Shown here: positions 19,214 through 28,872 of the stretch, one piece after another | Layout: each line of letters begins with the position of its first letter | Numbering within the stretch: position 1 is the stretch's first letter | Assembly (NCBI RefSeq): GCF_029846115.1 | Contig: NZ_JARVZZ010000001.1 | Coordinates: forward strand, 2,418,001-2,482,000 | Direction: 5' to 3' | DNA length: 64,000 nt | From: Serratia marcescens | GTDB taxonomy: Bacteria; Pseudomonadota; Gammaproteobacteria; Enterobacterales; Enterobacteriaceae | Program-made: the position numbers and the translations under genes | Notes under the pieces: model-generated | The model's database searches: none | Told to the model about the DNA's origin: nothing | The model's input: only the letters and a program-made list of their open reading frames with translations

Positions 19214-19239
19214 GAAGGAACGGCGCTGCCCGTTCCTTC
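19214..19239. other. Perfect 10-bp inverted repeat before the chemoreceptor gene
   Basis: GAAGGAACGG (19214-19223) pairs with CCGTTCCTTC (19230-19239) around a CGCTGC loop. It has no T-run and lies in the otherwise AT-rich 295-bp gap between rlmF and the chemoreceptor gene. It may be a 5'-UTR hairpin or a weak terminator. Confidence 0.4.
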
Positions 19240-19325
19240 CGCGATGGCACGTCTGCGTGTGGGCGCGGTATGTGGCCAGGCAAAAATAAGAAAAGCGCCA
19301 TCATCTGCCACAAGGATTACACCTT

Positions 19326-20630
19326 ATGCTGTTACGATTCAGTCAGTTAACTACCCACAAAGGCGCCGAGTTGAGCGCGATAGAACACGCCGTTCCCATG
19401 ATCGTATTCTCGCCGGACGGCACGGTATTGCGCGCCAACGATCTTTTCCTCAGCACGCTGGGATTTCAACGCGATGACGTGATTGGCCGGCATCACCGTA
19501 TTTTCTGCGATCCGAACTATGTCGCCAGCCCGCAGTACCGCAAACATTGGGAGACGCTGAATAAGGGCCAACCCATCACGGACACCATAAAACGCATCGC
19601 GAAAAACGGCGAGGCGCTATGGCTGCAGGGCACCTACGCGCCGGTGCTGAATAAACAGGGTAAGGTGGTGGAAATCGTCAAGATCGCCAGCGAAGTGACC
19701 GAGCGTGTGACCCAGGCGCAGGAACACCGCAGCCTGCTGGCGGCGCTGAATCGCTCGATGGCGATGATCGCTTTCTCGCCGCAGGGCACCATTGTCAGCG
19801 CCAACGACAATATGCTGGCGCTGATGGGCTATCGGCTGGAAGAGGCGTGCGGGCAGTCGCATGCGGTGCTGTGCCCGCCGGCGTTCGCCAATTCCGACGA
19901 TTATCGGCGGCACTGGCAGCGCTTGGCGCGCGGCGAGTTCATTACCGGGCGTTTTGAGCGCCTCAACCGGCGCGGCGAACGGGTATGGCTGGAGGCCAGC
20001 TACAACCCGATCCTCGACAACGAAGGCCAGGTGGTGAAAGTGGTGAAGATTGCCCAGGACATCACCCGGCTGATGCAACAGCAGCAGCACGAAGAAGAGA
20101 TGGTGCGTAACGCGCATCATCTGTCGCTCGATACCGATCGGCAGGCGGCGCAGGGCGCGATCATCGTGCAGCAGGCGGTGAAAGGCATGCAGCAGGTCGA
20201 AGCGGCGGCGCGCGAAACCTCGGACGTGGTCACCGAGCTCGGTAAGTGTTCTCAGCAGATCGGCACCATCGTCGAAGCCATTCGTAAAATCGCCTCCCAA
20301 ACCAACCTGCTGGCGATTAACGCCTCCATCGAAGCCGCCCACGCCGGTGAGCACGGGCGCGGTTTTGCCGTGGTGGCCAATGAAGTGCGCACGCTGGCGG
20401 AACAGTCGCGCAAGGCGGCGACCGAGATCGAACGCATGACCAAGTCCATCCAGCAAGGCGTGGCGGCGGCGATTGCCGGCATGGCGACCTGCGTAGAGCA
20501 GGCCGGCGGCGGCGTGGCGCTGACCCACGATGCCGGGGAAGTGATCAATCAGGTCAACATCGGCATGCACGACGTCGTGAAACTGATGCAGGCGTTTACG
20601 TCGGTGAAGCAGGGCGACGCGCTGCACTGA
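19326..20630 (+). CDS. Soluble methyl-accepting chemotaxis protein with two PAS domains (BdlA-like)
   Basis: A 434-aa protein with two tandem PAS domains (about 20-130 and 140-255, each beginning with a PMIVFSPDG / AMIAFSPQG strand and ending in a VVEIVKIA / VVKVVKIA strand), then a short MCP signalling domain with the conserved hairpin tip [21 protein letters not shown] (about 320-340) and [16 protein letters not shown]. It has no transmembrane segment, so it is cytoplasmic. The layout matches Pseudomonas BdlA, which links redox/nutrient sensing to biofilm dispersal, and Aer-type sensors. The ligand or cofactor is unknown. It is flanked by its own terminator at 20641-20672. Confidence 0.9.
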   Translation: MLLRFSQLTTHKGAELSAIEHAVPMIVFSPDGTVLRANDLFLSTLGFQRDDVIGRHHRIFCDPNYVASPQYRKHWETLNKGQPITDTIKRIAKNGEALWLQGTYAPVLNKQGKVVEIVKIASEVTERVTQAQEHRSLLAALNRSMAMIAFSPQGTIVSANDNMLALMGYRLEEACGQSHAVLCPPAFANSDDYRRHWQRLARGEFITGRFERLNRRGERVWLEASYNPILDNEGQVVKVVKIAQDITRLMQQQQHEEEMVRNAHHLSLDTDRQAAQGAIIVQQAVKGMQQVEAAARETSDVVTELGKCSQQIGTIVEAIRKIASQTNLLAINASIEAAHAGEHGRGFAVVANEVRTLAEQSRKAATEIERMTKSIQQGVAAAIAGMATCVEQAGGGVALTHDAGEVINQVNIGMHDVVKLMQAFTSVKQGDALH

Positions 20631-20640
20631 GTTTTCATCG

Positions 20641-20672
20641 CGCCGCCCGCCGAAAATGAGGGCGGCGTTTTT
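20641..20672 (+). terminator. Rho-independent terminator after the chemoreceptor gene
   Basis: CGCCGCCC (20641-20648) pairs with GGGCGGCG (20660-20667), followed by TTTTT, eleven bases after the stop codon. Confidence 0.85.
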
Positions 20673-20740
20673 ATCTTCCCACCGATTCACACGCCGTTGA
20701 GCCGCGGTTCAATTTTACCGGCCTATGCTATCCTTAAATA

Positions 20741-20758
20741 TGAACGAACGTTCATTCA
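20741..20758. promoter_or_regulatory. TetR-type operator (near-perfect palindrome)
   Basis: TGAACGAAC and GTTCATTCA abut as an 18-bp inverted repeat with one mismatched pair, 55 bp upstream of the TetR start. The GAAC/GTTC core and position are typical of an autoregulatory TetR operator. Confidence 0.7.
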
Positions 20759-20812
20759 TTAATGTTTATTCGATGGCGCCAGGCGCCCCCTTCACCGTTT
20801 CGGGAGTTGCCG

Positions 20813-21382
20813 ATGGGAAACCGAGAAAAGATTGTCGAGGCCGCGCTGCACAGCTTTACCCACAGGGGATTTCACCAGACCAGTATGCGGGATATCGCGC
20901 AGGCGGCGGGCGTCAGCGTCGGCAACCTCTATAACCACTTTACCGGCAAGGAGGCGTTGATCGGCGAAATTGCGCTGCTGGAAAACGGCGTATTCGCCGA
21001 GTTTGCCGCCGGGCTGCGGGCCGACAGAACGCGGCCGAAACAGGCGCTGTCGGCCTTTTTTACCGCCTATCACGCCTTTGTCGCCGAACCGGCCAATGTG
21101 CAGCTGTCGGCGGAGATCGTGGCGGAGGTGGCACGCAACCCGGCGTTGGCCGAGCCGTTCAGCGCCAACCAGCGGCAGCTGATTGAGGCGCTGGCGACGG
21201 TTATCGCCGAGGCGCAGCAAACCGGTGAGATCGCACCGGCGATAGCGCCGTTGCCGCTCGCGCAGCTGGTGCTGGACGTGATCGAAAGTCAGGCCTGGCG
21301 GCAGGCGATCTTTACGTCGCCTGCGCCGGAGGAGACCACGCCGGTGCGGCTGTTGGAACAGCTGCTCTACCGGCATCCCTAG
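20813..21382 (+). CDS. TetR/AcrR family regulator
   Basis: A 189-aa regulator with an N-terminal TetR helix-turn-helix (REKIVEAALHSFTHRGFHQTSMRDIAQAAGVSVGNLYNHF, about residues 4-43; core GVSVGNLYNHF) and a helical ligand-binding domain. I chose the ATG at 20813 behind a CGGGAG site; a longer frame from 20762 would place coding sequence over the palindromic operator. It is the first gene of an apparent three-gene unit with a GNAT enzyme and a membrane-anchored hydrolase, all probably under its own control (inference). Confidence 0.93.
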   Translation: MGNREKIVEAALHSFTHRGFHQTSMRDIAQAAGVSVGNLYNHFTGKEALIGEIALLENGVFAEFAAGLRADRTRPKQALSAFFTAYHAFVAEPANVQLSAEIVAEVARNPALAEPFSANQRQLIEALATVIAEAQQTGEIAPAIAPLPLAQLVLDVIESQAWRQAIFTSPAPEETTPVRLLEQLLYRHP

Positions 21383-21393
21383 TCGAGGTGGAT

Positions 21394-22032
21394 ATGCTGC
21401 ACATTGAGCCGTACCGGGATGCTGACCGCCGGCAAACGGCGGCGCTGATCTACGCCGCGTTCTGCGACAAGTTTCAGCGCGCACGCCGTCTGAGCGCCCG
21501 CCTTCAGTGGCGTTTGTTCTATCGGCTATGGTGTTGGAAGCAAAGCGGCAGCCGGGAGCGCAGCTTTGTGGTGAAGCAGGATGAACAGGTGGTGGCGGCC
21601 TTTGCCCTCAATGCGGCCGCTGGCGAGAATAACGCCGGGCGGCGTCCGTGCACCTTGCCGATTTGGCGGCTGTGCCGCCGCTATGGCTGGCTGAACGTTT
21701 GGCGCATGTATCTGCAAATGGCGGTGTTGCAGCACACCCCGGCGGCCGATGAGCTGTATCTCTCCTACCTGGCGGTGGCCGAGAGTCAGCGTGGCAAAGG
21801 GGTGGGCAAGCGGCTGCTGCAGTGGATGAACGACTATGCTGCTGAACAAGGCGCGGGCCGGCGTCTGAGCCTGCACGTCAGCCGGCGCAACGTGGATGCG
21901 CAGCGCCTGTACCGGCGCTGCGGTTTTCAGGTGCGGCGCGAAGAGCATTACGCTTCGTTGGGATGGCTGTTCGGTCAGGCCGACTGGGTGTTGATGGAGA
22001 GACGCTGCGGGGAGGCGACGTGCGCAAAATAG
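21394..22032 (+). CDS. GNAT family N-acetyltransferase
   Basis: A 212-aa protein with a C-terminal GNAT fold. Acetyl-CoA binding motif A is SQRGKGVGKRLLQW, preceded by ELYLSYLAV and followed by LSLHVSRRNVDAQRLYRRCGF, a typical GNAT C-terminal segment. The substrate is unknown. I prefer the ATG at 21394, five bases after GAGG, over the in-frame GTG at 21388. It starts 12 bases after the TetR stop and overlaps the hydrolase start by 13 bases, so the three genes are translationally linked. Confidence 0.9.
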   Translation: MLHIEPYRDADRRQTAALIYAAFCDKFQRARRLSARLQWRLFYRLWCWKQSGSRERSFVVKQDEQVVAAFALNAAAGENNAGRRPCTLPIWRLCRRYGWLNVWRMYLQMAVLQHTPAADELYLSYLAVAESQRGKGVGKRLLQWMNDYAAEQGAGRRLSLHVSRRNVDAQRLYRRCGFQVRREEHYASLGWLFGQADWVLMERRCGEATCAK

Positions 22033-23024
22033 GACTGTGCTGCGTGGCGCTGCTCCTGCTGGCGCTCGGGTGGGTCATTTACGTCAACGACTTTCGTTTT
22101 GTCACTGAACCGGTCACGGTGACCGCCGGCGGCAACCGGCTGACCGGCACGCTGGTGTTGCCGCAGCATGCGCCGATCAAGCCCGGCGTCGTGGTGTTCG
22201 TGCACGGCGATGGGCCGGCCAACGCCAGCCGCGACGAAGGCTATTACGGCATTTGGGAGGCGATGGCGCAGCAGGGCTACGCGGTTTTATCCTTCGATAA
22301 GCCGGGCGTTGGCGGCTCCGGCGGCAACTGGCTGCATCAGACCATGGCGGATCGCGCGCGGGAAACCGCTGATATCATCGACTGGGCACGGCGGGACGGG
22401 CGCTTTGATGCGCGCTGCGTGGGGCTGTGGGGCACCAGCCAGGCGGGATGGGTGATGCCGGAGGTGGCGCGTTTGCGCCCCGACATCGCCTTCACGCTGG
22501 CGCTGGCGCCGGCGATCAACTGGCTGCGGCAGGGGCGCTATAACACCCGGGCGGCGATGGCGGCGGCGGGGGACGATGAAGCGCAAATCCAGGCGCGCGA
22601 GGCGCATTGGCGCCATATCCAGACGCTGCTCGAGCAACCGGACGGCTACGCGCAGTACCGCCGCGAGTATGGCGCCGCCGCTGCATTGAGCGCCGACCGC
22701 TGGCGCTTTATCCGCGCTAACATGGCCAGCGACGCGACGGCGGGATTGCGGTATTTCACTACGCCGGTGCACCTGATCCTGGGCGGGCGCGACGTCAACG
22801 TGGACGCGGACGAAACCGAGCGCGTGTATCGGCAGACGATCCCGGCCTCGCTGCTGACGGTGACGCGCATCGATGAAGCCGATCATGTGATGATCAAACC
22901 GCTGTTCGCCCGCCATCCGTGGCTGATCAACGTGGTGGGTCTGTTTGCCCCGCGCTCGGTGCAATACGACGCCTACCGACAGGACGTGGCGGCCTTCCTG
23001 GCCGCTCAGCCCTGCGGGCGCTAA
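22020..23024 (+). CDS. Membrane-anchored alpha/beta hydrolase
   Basis: A 334-aa protein with an N-terminal hydrophobic anchor (IGLCCVALLLLALGWVIYV) and an alpha/beta hydrolase domain facing the periplasm. The oxyanion-hole HGDGPANAS region, nucleophile elbow GTSQAG, acid GGRDVNVDADE and the late histidine in IDEADHVM form a complete catalytic set. The start is a GTG at 22020 behind GGGGAGG, inside the GNAT gene; the longer open frame upstream is the GNAT shadow. It is an esterase or acylhydrolase of unknown substrate and the last gene of the TetR unit. It ends convergently with ybiO, overlapping by four bases. Confidence 0.88.
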   Translation: MRKIGLCCVALLLLALGWVIYVNDFRFVTEPVTVTAGGNRLTGTLVLPQHAPIKPGVVVFVHGDGPANASRDEGYYGIWEAMAQQGYAVLSFDKPGVGGSGGNWLHQTMADRARETADIIDWARRDGRFDARCVGLWGTSQAGWVMPEVARLRPDIAFTLALAPAINWLRQGRYNTRAAMAAAGDDEAQIQAREAHWRHIQTLLEQPDGYAQYRREYGAAAALSADRWRFIRANMASDATAGLRYFTTPVHLILGGRDVNVDADETERVYRQTIPASLLTVTRIDEADHVMIKPLFARHPWLINVVGLFAPRSVQYDAYRQDVAAFLAAQPCGR

Positions 23025-25246
23025 CCGCCGGGAGCAGCGGGCGGCGCCTGTTCTTCGTGCAGCTGCGGCGCGCGGGAGATCTGCATCGCCTGCTGAGGCA
23101 TGCCGATGCCGGCCCGATCGAAATGAATTTTCACCAGCCGATCGAGGGCGTACTGCACCACCCACTGTTTCAGCGCCTGCGTGCGCACCGTCACGCGGGT
23201 GGTGAACGAGCGGTCGCCCAGCGCCACCACGCCGTTGAAGACCGGCTCGCCAATCAGGAAATGCTTCACCTGTTCATCTTGCTTCAGCGCCGCGATGGCC
23301 TGATGCAGCACCTCATTGACCCGATCGATATCCTCGTCGCGGCTGACAGTATAGTTGGCGCGGTATACCCCGAATTCGCGCGCATAGTTGGCCAGCGTAG
23401 TGATCGAGGAGTACGGCACGATGTGGTAGACGCCGTAATCGTCGCGCAGGCCGATCGAGCGGATGGTCATGCGTTCCACGGTGCCGGTGATGCCGCTGAC
23501 GGTGACGTATTCGCCGGTGTTCATGCCGTTTTCGAACTGGATGAACACGCCGGTGATCACGTCTTTCACCAGCGTCTGGGCGCCGAAGCTGATAGCCAGC
23601 CCCAGCGCGCCGGCGCCCGCCAGCAGCGGCGCGATGTTCAACCCCACCTGCGACAGCACGATCATCACGGTAATGGTGCTGATAACGATAGCCAGCACGT
23701 TGCGAAACAGCGTCAGCAGCGTGCGTTCGCGCGCGCTCGGCCGCACGCCATTGCTCAGTTCCAGCGCCAGGCGGTGCTCGATGATGCTGGCCATCAGCGT
23801 CCAACTGAAGACGGCGATCAGCAGGATCAGCAGGATATGCACCAGCCCGCCGAGCGTCCGCTGGCCATTTTCGCTGCCCGCCCACTGGTACAGATTAATC
23901 AGGTGCCAGGCGTCGAGCAGGAACAGCGTCACCGCCAGCACCACCATCACCCGCAGTATCTTCAACCCGTTGGGGATATAGGAGTTGATGCGCCGCTCGA
24001 GCATCGGATAGCGCAGATTGACGTCGGTTGGCAGCGAAATGCGGCGGAAAATCCAGCGGGTCAGCATGCCGGACAGCAGGGCGCCGACGCCGACCACCAG
24101 CAGGCTTTTCACCGTGGCGCTCATCATAAAGCGCAGGCTGTTGCCGATGTCGAACTGGGACAGCACGAACAACACCAGAAAATAGGCGATCGCCAGCAGA
24201 TGCCAGATATGCCCCAGGCCGCGCAGGATCACGCTGAAAAACGCCATCGACCGCTCGGCCAGCAGATTGATTTGTTGCTGTATCGGCTTGCGGTTGTGCA
24301 GGATCAGCCAAATGGCGTACAGCGTCAGCGCCAGCATCACCACCAGGTTGACGGCGGCGGCGGCCGGGTAGCTTATTTGTACCGCCACCACAGGCACCAC
24401 CACCATCAGGCCGTAGCCGATCAGCCCGCTGAGCCAGGCGAGGCGCGTGTTCCAGTAGCGCGCGCTCTGGTCGCTGAAGGGGAAGGGGCGCAGGTAGTCG
24501 AAGTTGGGGGCGAAAATCAGTCGCAGCACCGCTTTGAAAAACTCAATCACCGCGAAGGCGCTGAGAAACAGGGTCTGCAGCCGCAGAATGGTGGCGCTGT
24601 CGGCGTGGACGTGGCGGGCGAACAGGTTGCCAGCCGCCAGCGCCAGCAGCAGTACCAGCAGATCGACGGCGAAAGCGCCGAGAATGGCGGCGGGGCGTTT
24701 ATACCACGGGCCGCGCTGCAGCCGGGCGTTGTGCCCCCAACTGCCCATGCGTTTGTACAGCGGCGCGATCAGCCGCCGGATCAGGTGGAACAGCGCAAAG
24801 GTGACCGCCACCGTCAGCAGAAAGTAGCCCAGCGCGCGGAAAAAGCCGGCGGGATTGAAAACGCGCTTCGGGCCGGAGTCGATCAGCTTTTGCAGCGCGC
24901 CGAGCTTCTGGTTAAAGGTGCCGATGCCTTCCTGCGCCAGCGAGTTCAGGCTGTCGCTCAGCGTGGCCGGCGTTGATTCCTCCGGCGTTGCCGGGGCGGC
25001 GGCGGGGGCGTCGCCGGCGGCCTGTTTCAGGTGGTTGATGAGTTCCGCGCGCGCTTGGTCGTCTTGCAGCAGATCGGCCAGCGCGGCATAGGCGGCCTTC
25101 TGCTGCTCGCTTTTGTCGGCGGGCGCCGGCGGCGCGTTTTGCGCCAGCGCCGGTGGTGCGAAGACGCCTAGGGTCAGCAACAGCAGCAGGGAAAGCAGGT
25201 GTTCTCGCAGATGAGAACCTCGTCGGGAGTATGCGTTTGGCGGCAT
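23021..25246 (-). CDS. ybiO: Mechanosensitive channel YbiO (MscS family)
   Basis: A 741-aa inner-membrane protein, exactly the E. coli YbiO length. A signal-like N-terminus (LLSLLLLLTLGVFAPPALA) precedes a periplasmic alanine-rich region, several hydrophobic helices, and a C-terminal MscS channel module: pore helix LLAGAGALGLAISFGAQTLVKD, then the beta domain FENGMNTGEYVTVSGITGTVE. It releases solutes on hypo-osmotic shock. The C-terminus ends in a proline/alanine tail. The position between rlmF and glnHPQ is the same as in E. coli. A convergent four-base overlap with the hydrolase gene is visible. Confidence 0.95.
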   Translation of the reverse strand: MPPNAYSRRGSHLREHLLSLLLLLTLGVFAPPALAQNAPPAPADKSEQQKAAYAALADLLQDDQARAELINHLKQAAGDAPAAAPATPEESTPATLSDSLNSLAQEGIGTFNQKLGALQKLIDSGPKRVFNPAGFFRALGYFLLTVAVTFALFHLIRRLIAPLYKRMGSWGHNARLQRGPWYKRPAAILGAFAVDLLVLLLALAAGNLFARHVHADSATILRLQTLFLSAFAVIEFFKAVLRLIFAPNFDYLRPFPFSDQSARYWNTRLAWLSGLIGYGLMVVVPVVAVQISYPAAAAVNLVVMLALTLYAIWLILHNRKPIQQQINLLAERSMAFFSVILRGLGHIWHLLAIAYFLVLFVLSQFDIGNSLRFMMSATVKSLLVVGVGALLSGMLTRWIFRRISLPTDVNLRYPMLERRINSYIPNGLKILRVMVVLAVTLFLLDAWHLINLYQWAGSENGQRTLGGLVHILLILLIAVFSWTLMASIIEHRLALELSNGVRPSARERTLLTLFRNVLAIVISTITVMIVLSQVGLNIAPLLAGAGALGLAISFGAQTLVKDVITGVFIQFENGMNTGEYVTVSGITGTVERMTIRSIGLRDDYGVYHIVPYSSITTLANYAREFGVYRANYTVSRDEDIDRVNEVLHQAIAALKQDEQVKHFLIGEPVFNGVVALGDRSFTTRVTVRTQALKQWVVQYALDRLVKIHFDRAGIGMPQQAMQISRAPQLHEEQAPPAAPGG

Positions 25247-25354
25247 TGTTCCTCTCTTTGGCGTTCTGTGATCGGCGGATGTCAGAGCAATACGATGAAA
25301 ACAATGAATATAGTAGGAAAGGAAACGCGATGGGGCGTGGGAACGCGTGCGGAA

Positions 25355-25385
25355 TGAAAGCGGCGGGCGCGTGGCGCGCCCGCCG
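25355..25385 (-). terminator. Hairpin downstream of glnHPQ
   Basis: CGGCGGGCGCG (25361-25371) pairs perfectly with CGCGCCCGCCG (25375-25385) around a TGG loop, 15 bases beyond the glnQ stop. In the minus direction it is followed by CTTT, so the T-run is weak, but an 11-bp G+C stem here is a likely operon terminator. Confidence 0.6.
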
Positions 25386-25399
25386 TTAAACCGCCAGGA

Positions 25400-26122
25400 T
25401 CAGGACACGTGCTGCAGGAACTCCTGCAGACGCGGGCTTGGCGGATGGTTGATCAGGTCGTGCGGGTTGCCGTCTTCGGCAATCCGGCCTTTATCGATAA
25501 AGATCAGGCGCGACGCCACTTTTTCGGCAAAGCCGACTTCATGGGTGACGATGACCATCGTCATCCCTTCCTCGGCCAGATCCTGCATCACCTTCAGCAC
25601 TTCGTGGCGCAATTCCGGATCGAGCGCGGAGGTCGGCTCGTCGAACAGCATCATTTTCGGCTTCACCGCCAGCGCGCGCGCAATCGCCACGCGCTGCTGC
25701 TGCCCGCCCGACAGTTCGGACGGGTAGTGGTGGGCACGCTCCGCCAGACCGACCTTGGCCAGCAGTTCGCGCGCCAGCTTTTCCGCATCGGACTTCTTCG
25801 CGCCGCGTACGCGGATCGGGCCAAAAGCGACGTTTTCCAGCGCCGTCAGGTGCGGGAACAGGTAGAACTGCTGGAACACCATGCCGGCTTCCTGGCGGAT
25901 CAACCGATCGTCCACTTTCGGATCGTTGGCTTTCAGGCCGTCGACGATCAGATCGCCGCTAGTGACCTCTTCCAGCTTGTTGATGCAGCGCAGCAGGGTG
26001 GATTTGCCTGAGCCGGACGGCCCGATGATCACCACCACTTCGCCTTTGTCGATCTTCAAATCGATGTTGTGCAGCACCTGGGTTTGGCCAAAATGCTTGG
26101 AGACGTTTTTAAATTCAATCAC
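25400..26122 (-). CDS. glnQ: Glutamine ABC transporter ATP-binding protein GlnQ
   Basis: A 240-aa ABC ATPase that energises the high-affinity glutamine importer. Walker [10 protein letters not shown] is at 34-42, the Q-loop in [11 protein letters not shown], the signature LSGGQ at 137-141, and Walker B/D-loop FDEPTSALD at 160-168. The length matches E. coli GlnQ. The start codon overlaps the glnP stop by four bases, indicating translational coupling. It is the last gene of the nitrogen-regulated operon glnHPQ. Confidence 0.98.
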   Translation of the reverse strand: MIEFKNVSKHFGQTQVLHNIDLKIDKGEVVVIIGPSGSGKSTLLRCINKLEEVTSGDLIVDGLKANDPKVDDRLIRQEAGMVFQQFYLFPHLTALENVAFGPIRVRGAKKSDAEKLARELLAKVGLAERAHHYPSELSGGQQQRVAIARALAVKPKMMLFDEPTSALDPELRHEVLKVMQDLAEEGMTMVIVTHEVGFAEKVASRLIFIDKGRIAEDGNPHDLINHPPSPRLQEFLQHVS

Positions 26123-26778
26123 AGGATTTTCATCCTTCTTTCCAGACGACGCAGCACGAAGCTCAGCACCAGGGTAATAATCAGATAGATAACCGCCACG
26201 GCGCTCCAGATTTCCAGCGCGCGGAAGTTACCGGCAATAATTTCCTGACCCTGACGGGTCAGCTCCGCCACGCCGATCACGATGAACAGCGAGGTGTCTT
26301 TGATGCTGATGATCCACTGGTTGCCCAACGGCGGCAGCATGCGGCGCAGCGCCAGCGGCATAATGACGTAGCGGATGGTTTCGCGGCGCGACAGGCCGAG
26401 CGCCAAGCCAGCTTCGCGGAAACCGTTATGAATCGACAGCACCGCGCCGCGGGTGATTTCCGCGATGTAGGCGCCGGAGTTGATCATGATGGTCACCACC
26501 GCCGCGGTGAACGGATCGATGCGCAAGTCGCTAAATGCCATCGGCAGGGCGAAGTAGATGAACATCACCTGCACCACGATCGGCGTGCCGCGGATCACCT
26601 CGATAAACACCAACGCGATGTGGTTGGCGATCCAACCGCCGTAGGTGCGGGCAAAGCCGGCGACGAGGCCGATGATCAGGCCACCAATCAGACCGAGGAC
26701 CGAAATCCACAGGGTCATTTTGGCGCCCTCTAACAAGATAGGAATGGCGGGCCAGATGGCGCTCCAGTCGAACTGCAT
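26119..26778 (-). CDS. glnP: Glutamine ABC transporter permease GlnP
   Basis: A 219-aa inner-membrane permease (E. coli 219 aa) of the His/Glu/Gln family with about five transmembrane segments. It has the EAA cytoplasmic loop ([33 protein letters not shown], core EAGLALG...LP) that contacts GlnQ. The start [15 protein letters not shown] is the ATG at 26776-26778; a longer frame to 26820 reads into the intergenic region after glnH. It lies about 100 bases downstream of glnH. Confidence 0.97.
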   Translation of the reverse strand: MQFDWSAIWPAIPILLEGAKMTLWISVLGLIGGLIIGLVAGFARTYGGWIANHIALVFIEVIRGTPIVVQVMFIYFALPMAFSDLRIDPFTAAVVTIMINSGAYIAEITRGAVLSIHNGFREAGLALGLSRRETIRYVIMPLALRRMLPPLGNQWIISIKDTSLFIVIGVAELTRQGQEIIAGNFRALEIWSAVAVIYLIITLVLSFVLRRLERRMKIL

Positions 26779-26879
26779 GATATTTCTCCCGGTGATCCCA
26801 AACGTGGGTATCAGATACAACGAAGCGCAGGGGGTAAGCGCCCCCTGTGCTTAAGTTAATAACTTGCCAAATTCACAGC

Positions 26880-27650
<771 letters not shown>

Positions 27651-27681
27651 TTACCCATTTTTTATATTGCAGTTGGTGCCA

Positions 27682-27697
27682 TGAAAAAATCGTGCCA
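27682..27697 (-). promoter_or_regulatory. Sigma-54 promoter of glnHPQ
   Basis: On the minus strand, TGGCACGATTTTTTCA fits the -24/-12 consensus except that the usual -12 GC reads TC. Transcription would start near 27670, about 47 bases before glnH. From memory, E. coli glnHp2 shares this weak -12 element. Confidence 0.7.
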
Positions 27698-27769
27698 TGT
27701 TTTCAACTACCATAAAAACAAAGAGTTATTGCGTGATGTTGTGCCGGAAAGGCGAATTGTTATGGTTGT

Positions 27770-27797
27770 GCACCACAATGAGGCACCGAAATGGTGC
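27770..27797 (-). promoter_or_regulatory. NtrC (NRI) enhancer sites upstream of glnH
   Basis: GCAC-CGAAA-TGGTGC at 27783-27797 is a perfect match to the NtrC consensus GCAC-N5-TGGTGC. A second, weaker site, GCAC-CACAA-TGAGGC, overlaps it at 27770-27784. Both lie about 100-125 bp upstream of the predicted transcription start, as at E. coli glnHp2. Confidence 0.8.
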
Positions 27798-27961
27798 GTA
27801 AGAATTATCTTGGTGCACGGGGCTATCATTAACCAAATTTTGGCTGTGAAACAACCGTTCTTTAACGTTTTTGCTTCAATATTGATAACTAACTCTAACT
27901 TTCATGATGCACTGACGGTGCACGCGGGGCCGCGAAGGGAGAAAAGGGGGAGCAGATAATG

Positions 27962-28228
27962 CTAGCGCAACTGGCTGTCTTTGCTGCCGCGCCGGTTGTA
28001 CAGGCTGGCGGCCGCGTGTTTTTTGTCTTGTTCGGCCTGGCAGGCGAGGCAAAAACGCACGCCCGTTAATGCCTGGCGGCGCGCCTCGGGGATCGGTTCC
28101 CCGCATTCCTGGCAATAGCGTTCGCTCTCGCCGTGCCCGAGCGCTTCACGCGCGCGCTGCACCGCATCGTCGACGGTGGAATCAATCTGATCCTGTACGG
28201 CGCCGTCCGCCGCCCAGCCACTGGCCAT
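27962..28228 (-). CDS. ybiI: DksA/TraR-type zinc-finger protein YbiI
   Basis: An 88-aa protein, the same length as E. coli YbiI. It has a C4 zinc finger (CQECG ... CLACQ, spacing CxxC-17-CxxC) and the conserved ending NRRGSKDSQLR. Such short DksA relatives lack most of the coiled coil that enters the RNA polymerase secondary channel, and the function of YbiI is not established. I chose the ATG at 28226-28228 (MASGWAADGA) behind CAGGAGGTAA; an in-frame extension of nine codons lacks a ribosome site. Confidence 0.92.
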   Translation of the reverse strand: MASGWAADGAVQDQIDSTVDDAVQRAREALGHGESERYCQECGEPIPEARRQALTGVRFCLACQAEQDKKHAAASLYNRRGSKDSQLR

Positions 28229-28298
28229 CGTTACCTCCTGACAAAGGAACCTCACCGTTTAATATGGGGCGTTTTTTGTACAATGCAACGGTCGCGCA

Positions 28299-28331
28299 AA
28301 AGAAAACAGGCCGGGCAAAGCCCAGCCTGTT
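28299..28331 (-). terminator. Terminator of dps
   Basis: AACAGGCCGGGC (28305-28316) pairs with GCCCAGCCTGTT (28320-28331), one mismatch. In the minus direction it is followed by TTTTCTTTT, 37 bases beyond the dps stop. Confidence 0.8.
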
Positions 28332-28368
28332 CTGCCCGGAACGACGGGCGCGCTGCAACGCTTTCGCG

Positions 28369-28872
28369 TTATTCGATGTTGGATTCGATGAACCACAGGA
28401 ACTTGTCCAGATCGCGCGAGGCGGCGGTGAACATATCGGCGGTGTCTTCATCTTCCACTTCGGTAATGGCTTTGCGGATGTCATTCGCGACCGCGCCGTA
28501 GCGATCGGCCAGCGCCTTCAGATGCTCTTGCACGCTGTGGATATTGGTCGGATAGCTTTTCAGCGGTGTCCGATCGTTGACCACCTGTACGGTGCCCAGT
28601 GCCACGCCGCCCAGTTGCACCACGCGTTCGGCGAAGGTGTCCTGATGCTCGATGATGGCGGTGCGGAAGCCGTCCAGCATTTCATGGACCGCGATGAAAT
28701 TCGCGCCGCGCATGTTCCAGTGCGCCTGTTTGGTGATCAACGAAAGATCGATGAATTGCACGACCTGATGGTTCAGCGCCTTGATGGCGGCCAGTTTAAC
28801 TTTTTCGTCCAGATCGTTACGGGTATACAGCAGATCAGAAGATTTCGTTTTCACCAGTTTAGCGGTACTCAT
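28369..28872 (-). CDS. dps: DNA protection during starvation protein Dps
   Basis: A 167-aa ferritin-like protein (E. coli 167 aa) that forms a dodecamer, oxidises Fe2+ with H2O2 and coats DNA in stationary phase. Ferroxidase ligands His51, His63, Asp67, Asp78 and Glu82 are all present ([27 protein letters not shown]). The lysine-containing N-terminal tail ([13 protein letters not shown]) is the DNA-binding part. The upstream extended -10 TGCTATAAT without a good -35 suggests sigma-38 dependence. Confidence 0.98.
   Translation of the reverse strand: MSTAKLVKTKSSDLLYTRNDLDEKVKLAAIKALNHQVVQFIDLSLITKQAHWNMRGANFIAVHEMLDGFRTAIIEHQDTFAERVVQLGGVALGTVQVVNDRTPLKSYPTNIHSVQEHLKALADRYGAVANDIRKAITEVEDEDTADMFTAASRDLDKFLWFIESNIE

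Noticed and set aside
22919..24976. A 685-codon plus-strand frame across ybiO
   Set aside because: Antisense shadow rich in His/Gln/Asp; ybiO on the minus strand matches the family over its full length.
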